The notes beneath the pieces were generated by a model that did not search any database, was not told the origin of the DNA, and was given only the letters and a program-made list of their open reading frames with translations. Positions 44,049 to 53,276 of a stretch of DNA of 64,000 nt are shown here, one piece after another. The stretch's first letter is position 1. Each line of letters opens with the position of its first letter. The stretch is from Anaerosporobacter mobilis DSM 15930. Its GTDB lineage: Bacteria > Bacillota > Clostridia > Lachnospirales > Lachnospiraceae. The position numbers and the translations under genes were made by a program. The stretch covers positions 278,910 through 342,909 of the forward strand of contig NZ_FRCP01000007.1 in NCBI RefSeq assembly GCF_900142955.1, given 5' to 3'.

Positions 44049-46085
44049 TTATAGCGTAGTACCTATATACCCTTCTAATTGATGTTTTAAACGCTCATTC
44101 TTACTACACAGCTTTTGAATCTCTGAGATGGACATATTCTTAGCTGCTTCATTAGCAGCCTTTAGTACTTTAGCATCATTATAAATATCTCCTAACTTGA
44201 ACTCCATGTCACCACTTTGGCGAATACCGAACAAGTCACCAGGCCCTCTAAGTTTTAAGTCTTCACCAGCTATATAGAACCCATCATTGGAAGTATTCAA
44301 TATCTCTAATCGTTTCTTAGTTTCCTTGCTTCTTGAACCACTAACCAGTATGCAATAAGATTGATGATCACCACGACCAACACGTCCTCTTAGCTGATGT
44401 AATTGAGCCAATCCAAACCGTTCTGCATTCTCTATCATCATAACGGTCGCATTCGGTACATTAACTCCTACTTCAATAACAGTTGTTGATACTAGTACTT
44501 GAATCTCATTTTTCGCAAACTGTTCCATGATTTCATTCTTTTCTTTTGGTTTCATCTTACCATGCAAATATTCTGTACGAATAAATGGTGGTAGGGCTTC
44601 GCGAACTTTCTGCGTATACTCTATAACATTCTCAGCTTCCATTGATTCACTCTCTTCTACCATTGGACAAATAATATAAGCTTGTCTTCCCTCTTGAATC
44701 TGATTTTCTATAAAACGGTACGCAGTGCTATGATAATCGGTATTAACAACACAATTCTTAATAGGAAGACGATTTGCTGGTAATTCATCGACTACCGATA
44801 TATCCAAATCACCGTATAAGATAATTGCAAGTGTTCTTGGTATTGGAGTTGCACTCATTACCAACACGTGAGGATTCTCACTCTTTGTAGATAGTATTTC
44901 ACGTTGCTTTACTCCAAAACGGTGTTGTTCATCAGTAATAACAAGACCAAGATCTGCATATTCAACCTTTTCTTGAATTAAGGCATGCGTTCCGATTACA
45001 ACCGAAACTTCTTTGTTCTTAATCTTCTCATATGCCAAACGTTTTTCTTTGGCGGTCATAGAGCCAGTTAATAAGAGGCAGGAAATATCGAACGGTTCAT
45101 ATAATTTACTCAACGATTCAAAATGTTGCTTTGCTAATACTTCTGTTGGTACCATTAACGTCCCTTGATATCCATTCTCCGCATTCATAGCTAGGGCTAG
45201 GGCAGCTAATACGGTTTTACCAGAACCTACATCACCTTGCACCAAGCGATTCATAATTACGCCATCACACATATCTTTCATTATCTCATTCCAGGCTCTC
45301 TTCTGTGCATTGGTTAATTCATATGGTAATCCCTCTATCAGTGCATCGCTTATGCTCCCACGATCATAAGGGTTTTTACGTATCTTCTTACTCTTCTCTT
45401 CCTTCATATATGTCAACGCTAATGTAAACAAGAAAAACTCATTAAACACGATCCTCTTACGTGCTCGTAACATCTCCTCTTTATCCTTAGGAAAATGTAT
45501 CTGCTTCACGGCAAACCGATACTCTACTAAGTCATTCTCCTTACGAATGGTACTAGGTAGAAAATCCCCAGTTAGGTCAATCTCCTCTATGATTGCTTTC
45601 ACCGTTTTACTAAGCAAATTATTGGTTACTCCATTGGTTAATGGATAGATTGGCTGTAACACATCTTTCTTATTATAATACTCCTCTTTTGATAGAATCT
45701 TAGGTTGTTCTATTACAAGCATACCATTTTTTCTTGAAGCTTTTCCCCTGAAGATATAATAACTTCCTGATTTCAAGGTATTCTTAATGTATGGCATATT
45801 AAACCATGTTAAGCCGATACTTCCTGTTGCATCTTTCACTCGACAGGATGCAATTGTCAGATGACGAACTTTCTTCGTTTCGATATTCATATACATATAG
45901 CCAACGAATACTGCCATTTCACCTTCTTCAATTTCATTTATGTTCATAAGTCTACCATATATGTCATAGGCTCTTGGGTAATGTTCTAACATATCCTGAA
46001 CCGTATATATTCCTAATTTGTTAAGACCTTTTTCCGTCTTTTCACCAATTCCTTTTACTACACTAATAGCATCTGTTAATTGCAT
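44049..46085 (-). CDS. recG: ATP-dependent DNA helicase RecG
   Basis: 678 residues. The N-terminal wedge/OB domain covers residues 1-150 (KGIGEKTEKGLNKLGIYTVQDMLEHYPRAY). The helicase motifs follow: VQGDVGSGKT (Walker A), TEVLAKQHFESL, ITDEQHRFGV (DEQH box), VMSATPIPRTLA and VIEVGVNVPNATVMMIENAERFGLAQLHQLRGRVGRG. It reverses and remodels stalled replication forks. It stands behind fakA in the usual Firmicutes order (rpmB, asp23-like, fakA, recG). The ATG at 46085 follows a GGGGGCTCGCT site. Intact and full length. Confidence 0.96.
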   Translation of the reverse strand: MQLTDAISVVKGIGEKTEKGLNKLGIYTVQDMLEHYPRAYDIYGRLMNINEIEEGEMAVFVGYMYMNIETKKVRHLTIASCRVKDATGSIGLTWFNMPYIKNTLKSGSYYIFRGKASRKNGMLVIEQPKILSKEEYYNKKDVLQPIYPLTNGVTNNLLSKTVKAIIEEIDLTGDFLPSTIRKENDLVEYRFAVKQIHFPKDKEEMLRARKRIVFNEFFLFTLALTYMKEEKSKKIRKNPYDRGSISDALIEGLPYELTNAQKRAWNEIMKDMCDGVIMNRLVQGDVGSGKTVLAALALAMNAENGYQGTLMVPTEVLAKQHFESLSKLYEPFDISCLLLTGSMTAKEKRLAYEKIKNKEVSVVIGTHALIQEKVEYADLGLVITDEQHRFGVKQREILSTKSENPHVLVMSATPIPRTLAIILYGDLDISVVDELPANRLPIKNCVVNTDYHSTAYRFIENQIQEGRQAYIICPMVEESESMEAENVIEYTQKVREALPPFIRTEYLHGKMKPKEKNEIMEQFAKNEIQVLVSTTVIEVGVNVPNATVMMIENAERFGLAQLHQLRGRVGRGDHQSYCILVSGSRSKETKKRLEILNTSNDGFYIAGEDLKLRGPGDLFGIRQSGDMEFKLGDIYNDAKVLKAANEAAKNMSISEIQKLCSKNERLKHQLEGYIGTTL

Positions 46086-46273
46086 AGCGAGCCCCCTATC
46101 TATAAGGTTTTACTAAAAATCACTCTTTGTAATTCATGACAACAGACAGTGACAGATTGTTCTTTCTAATGTTTGACTGCGGCCTAAAACTATTTAAGGC
46201 ATAGTTCCATGTAGTATGATTTTATCATAGTTAATGCGATTATACAAGAACGTATATTCGAAGATAGTTCCTG

Positions 46274-46449
46274 TCCTAGCGTCTTGAGCTTACACCGCAC
46301 ACGGGCTGTCCCCCTATGTTTTCTCTCTCTGTCCAGCAGCTTTGAGCTAACGCTCAATCTGCACATGGGCTGTCCCCCCTATGTTTTCTCTCTCGCTGTC
46401 CAGCAGCTTGAGCTTACGCTCAATCTGCACACGGGCTGTCGCCCTATGG
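46274..46449. repeat. Tandem hairpin-bearing repeats between recG and fakA
   Basis: Two and a half copies of a unit of about 67 bases. Each copy contains GTCCAGCAGCTTGAGC, a small palindrome TTGAGCTTACGCTCAA, then CTGCACACGGGCTGTC and CCCTATGTTTTCTCTC. Copies begin near 46274 (partial), 46331 and 46398. GC content is higher than around it. No sensible protein is encoded. It looks like a dispersed repeat family, but copies elsewhere in the genome cannot be seen. Confidence 0.65.
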
Positions 46450-46517
46450 AAATAGAAATAAAGATACCCGGAAGCACAAGCAAGCTTGTTCTTCCGGGTA
46501 TCTTTATTTCTATTTCC
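46448..46517. repeat. Long perfect hairpin behind fakA
   Basis: Arms 46448-46474 and 46491-46517 are perfectly complementary over 27 bases; the inner 16 bases pair further (ACAAG/CTTGT) with one mismatch. It lies 22 bases behind the fakA stop codon. The stem includes an AT-rich base and a CCCGGAAG core; it could end transcription of the fakA operon or be part of the neighbouring repeat. Confidence 0.7.
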
Positions 46518-46539
46518 GCACTGCTCGTAGCCTTCGCGA

Positions 46540-48201
46540 TCATTCTACAGACAATACATAATAATAGATTGGTTGTCCGCCACTGTGTACCTCTACGTCC
46601 ACATCTGGATATAATGACATAATAGCTTCTGCTACTTTATTCGCATCTTCTTCATTTACTTCTTCACCATAGTATAAGCTGATTAGTTCTGAGTCTTCAT
46701 CTACTAGGCTTTTAACTAGATTTACCGTAGTACTATGGATTGCATTACCTACTGTAAGAATTGCGGAATCGCCGATTCCCATGATATCACCTTGGTGAAT
46801 CTCTTTTCCATCAATTGTAGTATCACGCACTGCATACGTTACTTGTCCTGATTTTACTCTTGACATCTCTTCAATCATGCGTTCCATGTTTTCTTCCGGT
46901 GATTTATCATATACAAAGTTAATTACAGCTGTAATTCCTTGTGGAATTGTCTTAGTTGGTATTACAATGATTTCTTTATCCTCTGTTAATTGTTTTGCTT
47001 GTTCCGCCGCAAGAATAATATTCTTGTTATTCGGTAGGATAAAGATTGTTTTAGCATTCACTTGTTCAATTGCATTCAACATATCTTCTGTACTAGGATT
47101 CATAGTTTGACCACCTTCAATTAAGTAATCAACACCTAATCCCTTAAAGATTTCATTCACACCTTCACCAATTGAAACAGATATAAATCCAACTTCTTTC
47201 ATTGGTTCATCTTTTTTCTTCTCAGCTGCTTCTGCTTGCATCTTTTCTGCTTCTTTGATTAACTTCTCATGATGTTCTTCACGCATGTTATCAATCTTCA
47301 TACTAGTTAGGGAACCATACGTTAACGCTCTCTGAATTGCAAGTCCAGGATCGTTCGTATGTACGTGTACCTTAACGATATCATCGTCTGAAACTACTAC
47401 GATTGAATCCCCAATTGATTCCAAATATCCTTTGAATTCTTTTTCTGTATTTAAAGTATATTCCTTTTCTAACATAACAATAAATTCTGTACAATATCCA
47501 AATTTGATATCTACTGGTTCAGAAGAAGTAGAATCCGTGCTCTTAGTTACTGGTTTTGAAGCTTCGATTGTGATATCTACTTCTTTGCCAAGCATTGCAT
47601 CATAAGCACCTTTTAAAACTTCTAATAAACCTTGTCCGCCCGAATCTACTACACCAGCCTCTTTTAATACAGGAAGCATATCAGGAGTCTTAGCTAATAC
47701 TGAATCCATATGCTTAATTACTTCATCAGCAAAATAAACCAAGTCTTCTGTCTGTCCTACTAATTCAGCTGCTTTTTCTGCTCCACCACGTGCTACGGTT
47801 AAGATGGTACCTTCTTTTGGTTTCATAACAGCTTTATAAGCAGTTTCAACCGCTCTTTCAAAGGCTGCCGCCATGATAGCAACAGTAACCGTTTCATGTT
47901 CTTGAATTTCTTTTGTGAATCCACGGAATAACTGTGAAAGAATAACACCTGAATTACCTCTAGCTCCACGTAAAGAACCACTGGAAATTGCTTTCGCTAG
48001 TACTGCGATTGTTGGATTCTCAATTGCACTAACTTCTCTTGCAGCTGCCATTATCGTTAATGACATATTCGTACCAGTATCACCGTCTGGAACAGGAAAT
48101 ACGTTTAATTCATTAATATATTCTTTTTTTGCTTCAATGCGTTTTGCTCCTGCTAGAAATAATTTCTGAAGTGTTATCGCATCTAATGTATTCATTACCA
48201 C
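46540..48201 (-). CDS. fakA: Fatty acid kinase subunit A (DAK2-domain, YloV)
   Basis: 553 residues. The N-terminal DhaL-like kinase domain has NVFPVPDGDTGTNMSLTI (Mg-ATP site) and GARGNSGVILSQLFRG, then the middle region with DSGGQGL and a C-terminal DegV-like domain (GYCTEFIVMLEKEY, VHVHTNDPG, LPNNKNIILAAEQ). FakA phosphorylates fatty acids presented by a FakB protein, which is not in this window. Start GTG at 48201 has AAGGAGG 9 bases upstream; an ATG at 48195 is possible. It follows the asp23-like gene as in most Firmicutes. Confidence 0.93.
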   Translation of the reverse strand: MVMNTLDAITLQKLFLAGAKRIEAKKEYINELNVFPVPDGDTGTNMSLTIMAAAREVSAIENPTIAVLAKAISSGSLRGARGNSGVILSQLFRGFTKEIQEHETVTVAIMAAAFERAVETAYKAVMKPKEGTILTVARGGAEKAAELVGQTEDLVYFADEVIKHMDSVLAKTPDMLPVLKEAGVVDSGGQGLLEVLKGAYDAMLGKEVDITIEASKPVTKSTDSTSSEPVDIKFGYCTEFIVMLEKEYTLNTEKEFKGYLESIGDSIVVVSDDDIVKVHVHTNDPGLAIQRALTYGSLTSMKIDNMREEHHEKLIKEAEKMQAEAAEKKKDEPMKEVGFISVSIGEGVNEIFKGLGVDYLIEGGQTMNPSTEDMLNAIEQVNAKTIFILPNNKNIILAAEQAKQLTEDKEIIVIPTKTIPQGITAVINFVYDKSPEENMERMIEEMSRVKSGQVTYAVRDTTIDGKEIHQGDIMGIGDSAILTVGNAIHSTTVNLVKSLVDEDSELISLYYGEEVNEEDANKVAEAIMSLYPDVDVEVHSGGQPIYYYVLSVE

Positions 48202-48245
48202 TTGTTTGTTCCTCCTTAAATTAACAATAAACCATAAAAGTCTAT

Positions 48246-48602
48246 CTAGTCGAGCACACGTACGCCTTCGACAAATACATTAATCTTCTCAACTTTCATG
48301 CCAGTAAATTCTTCTACTTTATATATAACGTTACTGATTAAATTATCTGTAACAGCTGAAATACTTACACCATATGCAACAATAATATGCATATCTATTG
48401 TTAGATTATTGTCTTCTACAACGACATTAACTCCATGACTAAGGCTGTCTTTTTTAAGTAAGCGAACAAAACCTTCTTTGACATTCACAGAAGCCATACC
48501 AACGATACCAAAGCATTCTACAGCAGCTGAACCAGCATACTTAGCGATTACTTCGTTATCAATCATGATCTCACCCATCTGAGTATTCATATGTCCTTTC
48601 AT
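48246..48602 (-). CDS. Asp23/Gls24 family protein (YloU-like)
   Basis: 118 residues. The family pattern is plain: GEIMIDNEVIAKYAGSAAVECFGIVGM near the start, then VNVVVEDNNLTIDMHIIVAYGVSISAVTDNLI and a final VEKINVFVEGVRV. These proteins associate with the membrane and the cell envelope; in this gene order it is the YloU homolog upstream of fakA. The ATG at 48602 follows GGAGGGTTAACT. It is 45 bases before fakA, so they share a transcript. Confidence 0.92.
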   Translation of the reverse strand: MKGHMNTQMGEIMIDNEVIAKYAGSAAVECFGIVGMASVNVKEGFVRLLKKDSLSHGVNVVVEDNNLTIDMHIIVAYGVSISAVTDNLISNVIYKVEEFTGMKVEKINVFVEGVRVLD

Positions 48603-49042
48603 AGTTAACCCTCCAATTCCTAATTCTATGGATCAAACGATTATGTTACCCAGTACAACGCTGGCACGATTGCACATATAGCAATAATATAAATTACCGT
48701 TCATTTATGGATCCATATATCTTCTTACTCGATTATTATACCCTTTTTTTATAAAAAAGGAAACAGTTAAATGAAAAAAACGTCTATATACAAATTATAT
48801 CCACTTTTTGTAATCTCCAAACGAATATTCATAATCCTATTCATTATTTGCAATGATCGCACAGCTTACTATATAGACTTCAAGTATACCACGTTTTCGT
48901 TATGCTATTTCGCATATAATTCCACCATTCAAAACCAATAAATTGAGCTATAACAGTCACATCGTACACATAATATACATATGTTAGAATATATATTACT
49001 AAATAAGTATCGGGATATATTCCCTGGAGTGAGTGATCAATC
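48603..49042. other. Gene-free stretch between asp23-like gene and small membrane peptide
   Basis: AT-rich. On the minus strand there are TATAAT boxes at 48735-48740 and near 48800, with poor -35 boxes; one of them probably starts the asp23-fakA transcript. No riboswitch or ORF seen. Confidence 0.35.
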
Positions 49043-49180
49043 ATGAAACGAATGTTAGGTTTTATTTTATTTTGGATTGCTATTGGTATGACGCTTATGC
49101 TTTTCATAACCAACGGGCTTCTCGCCATTGCTATAATTGTCTTATGCCTCATCCTTGGCTATAATCTCTTTTGCAATTAA
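49043..49180 (+). CDS. 45-residue membrane peptide
   Basis: ATG at 49043 with GGAGTGAG about 9 bases upstream, TAA at 49178-49180. The protein is MKRMLGFILFWIAIGMTLML in its first half and LLAIAIIVLCLILGYNLFCN in its second: two membrane helices with a tight NG turn, N-terminus positively charged. It is the only plus-strand gene in this part of the window, between rpmB and the asp23-like gene. Very similar short peptides occur in other Lachnospiraceae, as far as I recall, which supports a real gene. Function unknown. Confidence 0.75.
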   Translation: MKRMLGFILFWIAIGMTLMLFITNGLLAIAIIVLCLILGYNLFCN

Positions 49181-49210
49181 CCGAGTGTTTTTATCGTTAT
49201 ATAAAAAGAA

Positions 49211-49244
49211 CTGTCTTAGTCTATTTTCATAGCACTTAAGACAG
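49211..49244. terminator. Bidirectional terminator between small membrane peptide and rpmB
   Basis: Stem CTGTCTTAG/CTTAAGACAG with AT-rich flanks; on the minus strand TTCTTTTTATAT follows, and it lies 24 bases behind the rpmB stop. Confidence 0.7.
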
Positions 49245-49268
49245 CCTTCTTATTACTTATAATGAAAA

Positions 49269-49454
49269 TTAAGCACGTTCTACTAAACCTGATTTTAAGC
49301 AAGAAGTACAAACATACATCTTCTTAGCCGCACCGTTAATATTAACTTTAACAGATTTCACGTTAGTTTTCCACATTTTGTTGCTTCTTCTATGTGAATG
49401 ACTCACACTGTTTCCAAAATGAGCACCTTTTTCGCAAATAGTACATTTAGCCAA
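49269..49454 (-). CDS. rpmB: Ribosomal protein L28 (bL28)
   Basis: 61 residues from a TTG start at 49454, which follows AAGGAGG by 8 bases; the only in-frame ATG is far upstream (49559) without a site. The sequence AKCTICEKGAHFGNSVSHSHRRSNKMW and the end MYVCTSCLKSGLVERA are typical bL28. Two CxxC pairs (CTIC and CTSC) make this the zinc-binding (C+) form. The protein is part of the large ribosomal subunit. The unusual TTG start may lower expression. Confidence 0.95.
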   Translation of the reverse strand: MAKCTICEKGAHFGNSVSHSHRRSNKMWKTNVKSVKVNINGAAKKMYVCTSCLKSGLVERA

Positions 49455-49590
49455 GTTGAGCACCTCCTTAAGGTAATTTACTTCAATTGATTTTTCAATT
49501 ATCCTGTCACACGACCTACAAACAATAGATATTCTACCATAAATCAAGTACTTTTGCAAGTATTATTTCTTAATTGAATAAAATTCGAGC

Positions 49591-49983
49591 TTATTCTTCT
49601 TCTGTTGCTTCTGTTGCAGCAGTTTCGGTATTTTGTTTCATTTTACCTGATGTAAATTTATTCACAAAGTCAGGTACCATATCTAAGATCTTAGTAACAC
49701 CATCTTGGTTTTTAACATTAACAAGTCTTGCAGAACCATTTTGGACAACCAACACAGAACTTGGGGTAATTCTTCCCCCCATACCTCCGCCACCGTTGTT
49801 TTTCTTCTTATCATCTTGTGAAAATGCACCAGCAGCTACACCGAAACTCACATCAACTAATGGTAAAATTATAGTACCATCTTCTACCTTAACAGCTTCC
49901 CCTACTACAGTTTTAGTAGTAAGAAAACTATCCATTCCCTTAAATAATGCTTCTACCGTAGATCCAAAACTATTGTCAGTCAT
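49591..49983 (-). CDS. ytfJ: GerW/YtfJ family sporulation protein
   Basis: 130 residues. Recognisable core: LFKGMDSFLTTKTVVGEAVKVEDGTIILPLVDVSFGVAAGAF, then a Gly-rich loop (KKNNGGGGMGGRITPSSVLVVQNG) and VPDFVNKF at the end of the fold. YtfJ/GerW is made during sporulation and needed for germination in Bacillus. An acidic, Thr/Ala-rich tail (TETAATEATEEE) follows. Its start codon overlaps the stop of the DUF2953 gene (shared base 49983), the same pair order (ytfI-ytfJ) as in Bacillus. Confidence 0.92.
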   Translation of the reverse strand: MTDNSFGSTVEALFKGMDSFLTTKTVVGEAVKVEDGTIILPLVDVSFGVAAGAFSQDDKKKNNGGGGMGGRITPSSVLVVQNGSARLVNVKNQDGVTKILDMVPDFVNKFTSGKMKQNTETAATEATEEE

Positions 49984-51017
49984 TATAACTCCTCCTTTAA
50001 TTCTTTCACATTCTTAAGCAACGTTTTAAAGTTATCATTTAAGATAAGTTTTATTCCTATTATAAGTAAAATAAATGCACGTATTCTTCCCTTCGCATCT
50101 ACCTGACCTTCCAACACTTCTTCCTGGAAATCTGGGATGATCTGTATCTTATCAGCATATATAGGATATGCCATTGATAATGCACCTAATAGATACCCAG
50201 TACTACAAGGGTCATCTAGTCCAATTCTAACAACACCCTTAACCTTATATGGAAGGATATGCTTTAACGTTTTCTTCAGACCAGCATATACACGTCCAAT
50301 TCCTTTTCTATTATCCTCAATTGCAAGGAACTCCTTGATTAGATGAATCTTAGCTTTAATATTTGAAAAAATGTTTCGTATTGCTTGTAGCCCTTCACGT
50401 ATTTTAATAAATATGTCTTTAATCCGTTGAAATATAGTTTTAATCGGTTTTGTTATCCGAGAGAAAAATCCTTCTCTTTCTTCTTCTGCCTCTTCTATAT
50501 TCCTAACTATATTAGTATGTTCATTCTGAAGTGGTTTTATTATATCCTTCTTATCCTCTTCTATCTCATCATACACAATATCATTATCTTCAATTGTTTT
50601 GTCTTTACTATCTATTTGATCATCAATACCTAGAACTTTATCTGATGCAATTACCTTTTTCGTTTTTTTAACCTTCGTCTTTTTATCCTTATGTTTATTC
50701 AATTTAGTTTTCTTAACTTTTTCTTTCTTTACTTTCTTTACCTTAGTTGGTCGATTGCTATCAATTAATGTGAATCCAAAAATCCTTAAGCAATACCAGT
50801 ATGTCTCCTCTTCGCTATAATACCTAAAACGCAACGAGACAATTCTAAGTAACCAACTCACTCTTGCCTTTACTTGTATCGTATCATACTTTGACGCATA
50901 TACACGATATCGTACCGGAACAAAGAGTATTATTCCCACTAAGAATAAGAATAAGGCAAGAAGTACCCCCAGTACAATACCAATTATTTTTAATATAATG
51001 AATATCACATGAAGCAT
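49983..51017 (-). CDS. DUF2953 membrane-associated protein (YtfI-like)
   Basis: 344 residues. One N-terminal membrane span (IIGIVLGVLLALFLFLVGIILFVPVRYRV) is followed by the DUF2953 pattern VKARVSWLLRIVSLRFRY. A long lysine-rich insert (VKKVKKEKVKKTKLNKHKDK, residues about 95-125) follows, then an acidic linker, and the C-terminal end GKGIGRVYAGLKK..VRIGLDDPCSTGYLLGALS, which is the conserved heart of the family. It is translated together with ytfJ. The lysine-rich block is longer than usual. Role in spore formation is inferred from the partner. Confidence 0.85.
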   Translation of the reverse strand: MLHVIFIILKIIGIVLGVLLALFLFLVGIILFVPVRYRVYASKYDTIQVKARVSWLLRIVSLRFRYYSEEETYWYCLRIFGFTLIDSNRPTKVKKVKKEKVKKTKLNKHKDKKTKVKKTKKVIASDKVLGIDDQIDSKDKTIEDNDIVYDEIEEDKKDIIKPLQNEHTNIVRNIEEAEEEREGFFSRITKPIKTIFQRIKDIFIKIREGLQAIRNIFSNIKAKIHLIKEFLAIEDNRKGIGRVYAGLKKTLKHILPYKVKGVVRIGLDDPCSTGYLLGALSMAYPIYADKIQIIPDFQEEVLEGQVDAKGRIRAFILLIIGIKLILNDNFKTLLKNVKELKEEL

Positions 51018-51025
51018 CTACTTCT

Positions 51026-51346
51026 TCACCTACCATTTTCTGCAAAGTATTCTCTCGCGTGAAAATCTCCTGTTTCATTATATACATCTTCAATCATTCT
51101 TACAACTAAACGTTTCGCGCTCTCTTTTCCCCGTGCGAGTCCAAGGATATAGATTTTATTTCTCCTATAATGTTGAAACATTAATTCATTCACATTCATT
51201 ATATCGAATAAATTGTTTTCATTAGATGCAAGGGCTATACAGTAGATACCAATCGACGGTTTATTCTCTTCAATTGCAGTTTTGATTTTATCAACATTCT
51301 TGATAATACGGTCATCCATATACAGTTTATGATACCATGTAATCAT
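51026..51346 (-). CDS. Conserved small protein of unknown function
   Basis: 106 residues from the ATG at 51346, chosen because GAGGGGG lies 8 bases upstream; an ATG at 51376 lacks a site. The sequence alternates strands and helices: MDDRIIKNVDKIKTAIEENK, SIGIYCIALASNENNLFDIM, KIYILGLARGKESAKRLVVRMIEDV and a final FHAREYF. No catalytic motif is recognised. It lies 8 bases before the DUF2953 gene, so it is the first gene of the ytfI-ytfJ operon. Similar genes in the same position in related clostridia would strengthen a functional link. Confidence 0.75.
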   Translation of the reverse strand: MITWYHKLYMDDRIIKNVDKIKTAIEENKPSIGIYCIALASNENNLFDIMNVNELMFQHYRRNKIYILGLARGKESAKRLVVRMIEDVYNETGDFHAREYFAENGR

Positions 51347-51429
51347 TCCGATATCCCCCTCTAAATCATTTGCCATAGCATCTATAAGTATATACCTAAA
51401 TTTTTCTAGTTATTCATAGCCTTACAGTA

Positions 51430-51530
51430 ACCATTATGACTAGCTAACACGTGGGCAACTACTTCGGTTTCTTAATAGTAATGATACTGCCGAACTGAGT
51501 AATTTCTTACTCTGTCGACAGTACCCACTT
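51430..51530 (-). other. Structured stretch, possible 3'-end RNA or terminator
   Basis: Nested pairing: outer GTGGG/CCCAC arms (near 51452 and 51522), inner TACTG...CAGTA and GAGTAA/TTACTC arms (51489-51526). It lies between the 469-residue gene (stop 51544) and the small protein gene. No T run follows, so a plain terminator is unlikely; a small RNA or mRNA-end structure is possible. Confidence 0.4.
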
Positions 51531-51543
51531 TAACAAATTATTT

Positions 51544-52953
51544 TTATTCTTCTGACATAATATCTTTAATGATGCTATAGCAAGCATTCTTTTCTGCTTC
51601 ATCTTTACATTGATTTAAAGAGTTTGCTACATATTCAGAGATTTCATCTGAATTATTAAAAAATACTGGCATTTTGTTTAAAGTACTTGCCATCACAGCA
51701 CGAACTACACATTGTGGAACTTTATCAAACATCTTAGCAAGATTTTTGAATAATGCAGTAGTTACTTTTTCAATGTACGCATCATCAGCTAATTTAGTTG
51801 ATACTTTCGCGTTCAAATCAACAAACATACTATTTCCAAGTAATTTCATACAAGTAGTTACACAAGCACCTTGTGTATCTAACATGAGACTCTTTAATTT
51901 CTTGCCTGACATAGTCATAACATCTTCATAGCCACCCTCTAATAAAGCAATTTCTTGCATTGAAGATTCCATTGCACCTTCTAATTTAGAAAGCTTGTCC
52001 ATCTCTTTCTTTTCAAGTTCTTTTTCAGCACCTTCTAAGAAACAAGCGTTAACATGAGCAACTAATTCTTTACATAACGTTTCTTCCTTCATCTCAGCAT
52101 TCTGATAACCTACTGTTAAGTTATATGCATATAAGCAGTTTACAATTTCTTGTAATTGCATATATAAATCTGAAATTTCTAACAAATCAATCGCACGGTC
52201 TTGGACCATTCCGTTTAAACGATAAAATTCTGGTTTCGTTAAATTCTTAAAATCTGCTGATTCAATTTGAGTAACCGCTTTATAAAGCTCTGGAAATTGC
52301 TTTTTCATCTCTTTTGGTCTCTCTAATGTAGTTGCCGATTTAATCATATATAAATATCCATCTACAGAACTTCTTTCACTACCTTTATAGATTGAAATAC
52401 TATCTTTTAATAAATCATAGTATTTTGTCTTAGTCATTCTAACTGGTAATTGTCCTATGATTTCTTGAACTTTTGTATTAATAATAACATTATCATTATT
52501 TGAGAAGATATAATTTATAATTTCTCCAGTGAAAACATCTACATCGAATTCCTCAATCTCATCAGCATATTTGTCTTCAATACGATTTAAAACATATTCA
52601 TATAATTGCATAATGTCAGCATATGCTGTGATAGATTTCATTCTAGACATAATCTCTTGACGAACCGCATCAATTTCTTCCACTTTTGTTACACGATTAC
52701 TTTCATCAAACCCATCTAACATAGTTTCTTTTACTAATTGGTTAACTTGTTTTAAGATATCTTCTACTTGATCAATTTGTTTATTATGCTTTTCAGAAAT
52801 CACCTCATATAACATGACATATTTCATAGTTAAATCAACGAAAGAATATCTATAATAAGCAGATAAGGAATAATTCATATATTGTGGTAGATATACTTCT
52901 ATTTCTTTATTATCTCTTATGTTTTTTAGTAATTGATTTACACTTAAACTCAT
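51544..52953 (-). CDS. Large helical protein of unknown function
   Basis: 469 residues from the ATG at 52953 (AAGGTGAGG upstream); a longer ATG start at 53034 overlaps an upstream region with no site. All-helical, soluble, with four cysteines near the end (CVTTCMKLL, CVVRAV, CKDEAEKNACY). Coiled-coil-like heptads appear at residues 60-95 (KQIDQVEDILKQVNQLVKE) and near 300-330 (AEKELEKKEMDKLSKLEGAM). I do not recognise a family. It stands alone upstream of the small gene at 51026, separated by a structured stretch. Possibly a Lachnospiraceae-specific protein. Confidence 0.8.
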   Translation of the reverse strand: MSLSVNQLLKNIRDNKEIEVYLPQYMNYSLSAYYRYSFVDLTMKYVMLYEVISEKHNKQIDQVEDILKQVNQLVKETMLDGFDESNRVTKVEEIDAVRQEIMSRMKSITAYADIMQLYEYVLNRIEDKYADEIEEFDVDVFTGEIINYIFSNNDNVIINTKVQEIIGQLPVRMTKTKYYDLLKDSISIYKGSERSSVDGYLYMIKSATTLERPKEMKKQFPELYKAVTQIESADFKNLTKPEFYRLNGMVQDRAIDLLEISDLYMQLQEIVNCLYAYNLTVGYQNAEMKEETLCKELVAHVNACFLEGAEKELEKKEMDKLSKLEGAMESSMQEIALLEGGYEDVMTMSGKKLKSLMLDTQGACVTTCMKLLGNSMFVDLNAKVSTKLADDAYIEKVTTALFKNLAKMFDKVPQCVVRAVMASTLNKMPVFFNNSDEISEYVANSLNQCKDEAEKNACYSIIKDIMSEE

Positions 52954-53156
52954 ATTTAAAACCTCACCTTGTAATTTTATACTGCCAGCTAAAAATATAC
53001 AACAAAAGCACGCTCCACAGCTTTCTGTTGCCACGAATAATAAAATCGCTAATTACTATTATAACAATAAAACGATATATACGCTACCATTTCATATAAT
53101 TTTTTTGTTATTTTATAAAATTTTAGTAAATTTCACGTATTCTAGGCTGATTTGGA

Positions 53157-53213
53157 ACAGGCCATCGTACTAAGATTGGTAATTTTACCATAATTCTTAA
53201 CACGACAGCCTGT
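53157..53213. repeat. Long imperfect hairpin behind pyruvate kinase
   Basis: Outer arms ACAGGC/GCCTGT, middle ATCGT/ACGA and AAGA/TCTT elements, inner TTGGTAA/TTACCA. It begins 64 bases behind the pyk stop. No clear T run; it may act as a 3'-end stabiliser, a terminator without a U tail or a mobile miniature element. Confidence 0.5.
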
Positions 53214-53276
53214 CTACATTTTACTTATTTATTTATATCAACTATACTATCTTAGTATTAACCAGTTGGATAATAA

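Noticed and set aside
46284..46622. 112-codon plus-strand frame over the tandem repeats
   Set aside because: It runs through the 67-base repeats and into the fakA end; no ribosome site, and its translation simply repeats itself.
48880..49152. 90-codon minus-strand frame
   Set aside because: Overlaps the 45-residue plus-strand membrane peptide and has no ribosome site or recognisable sequence.
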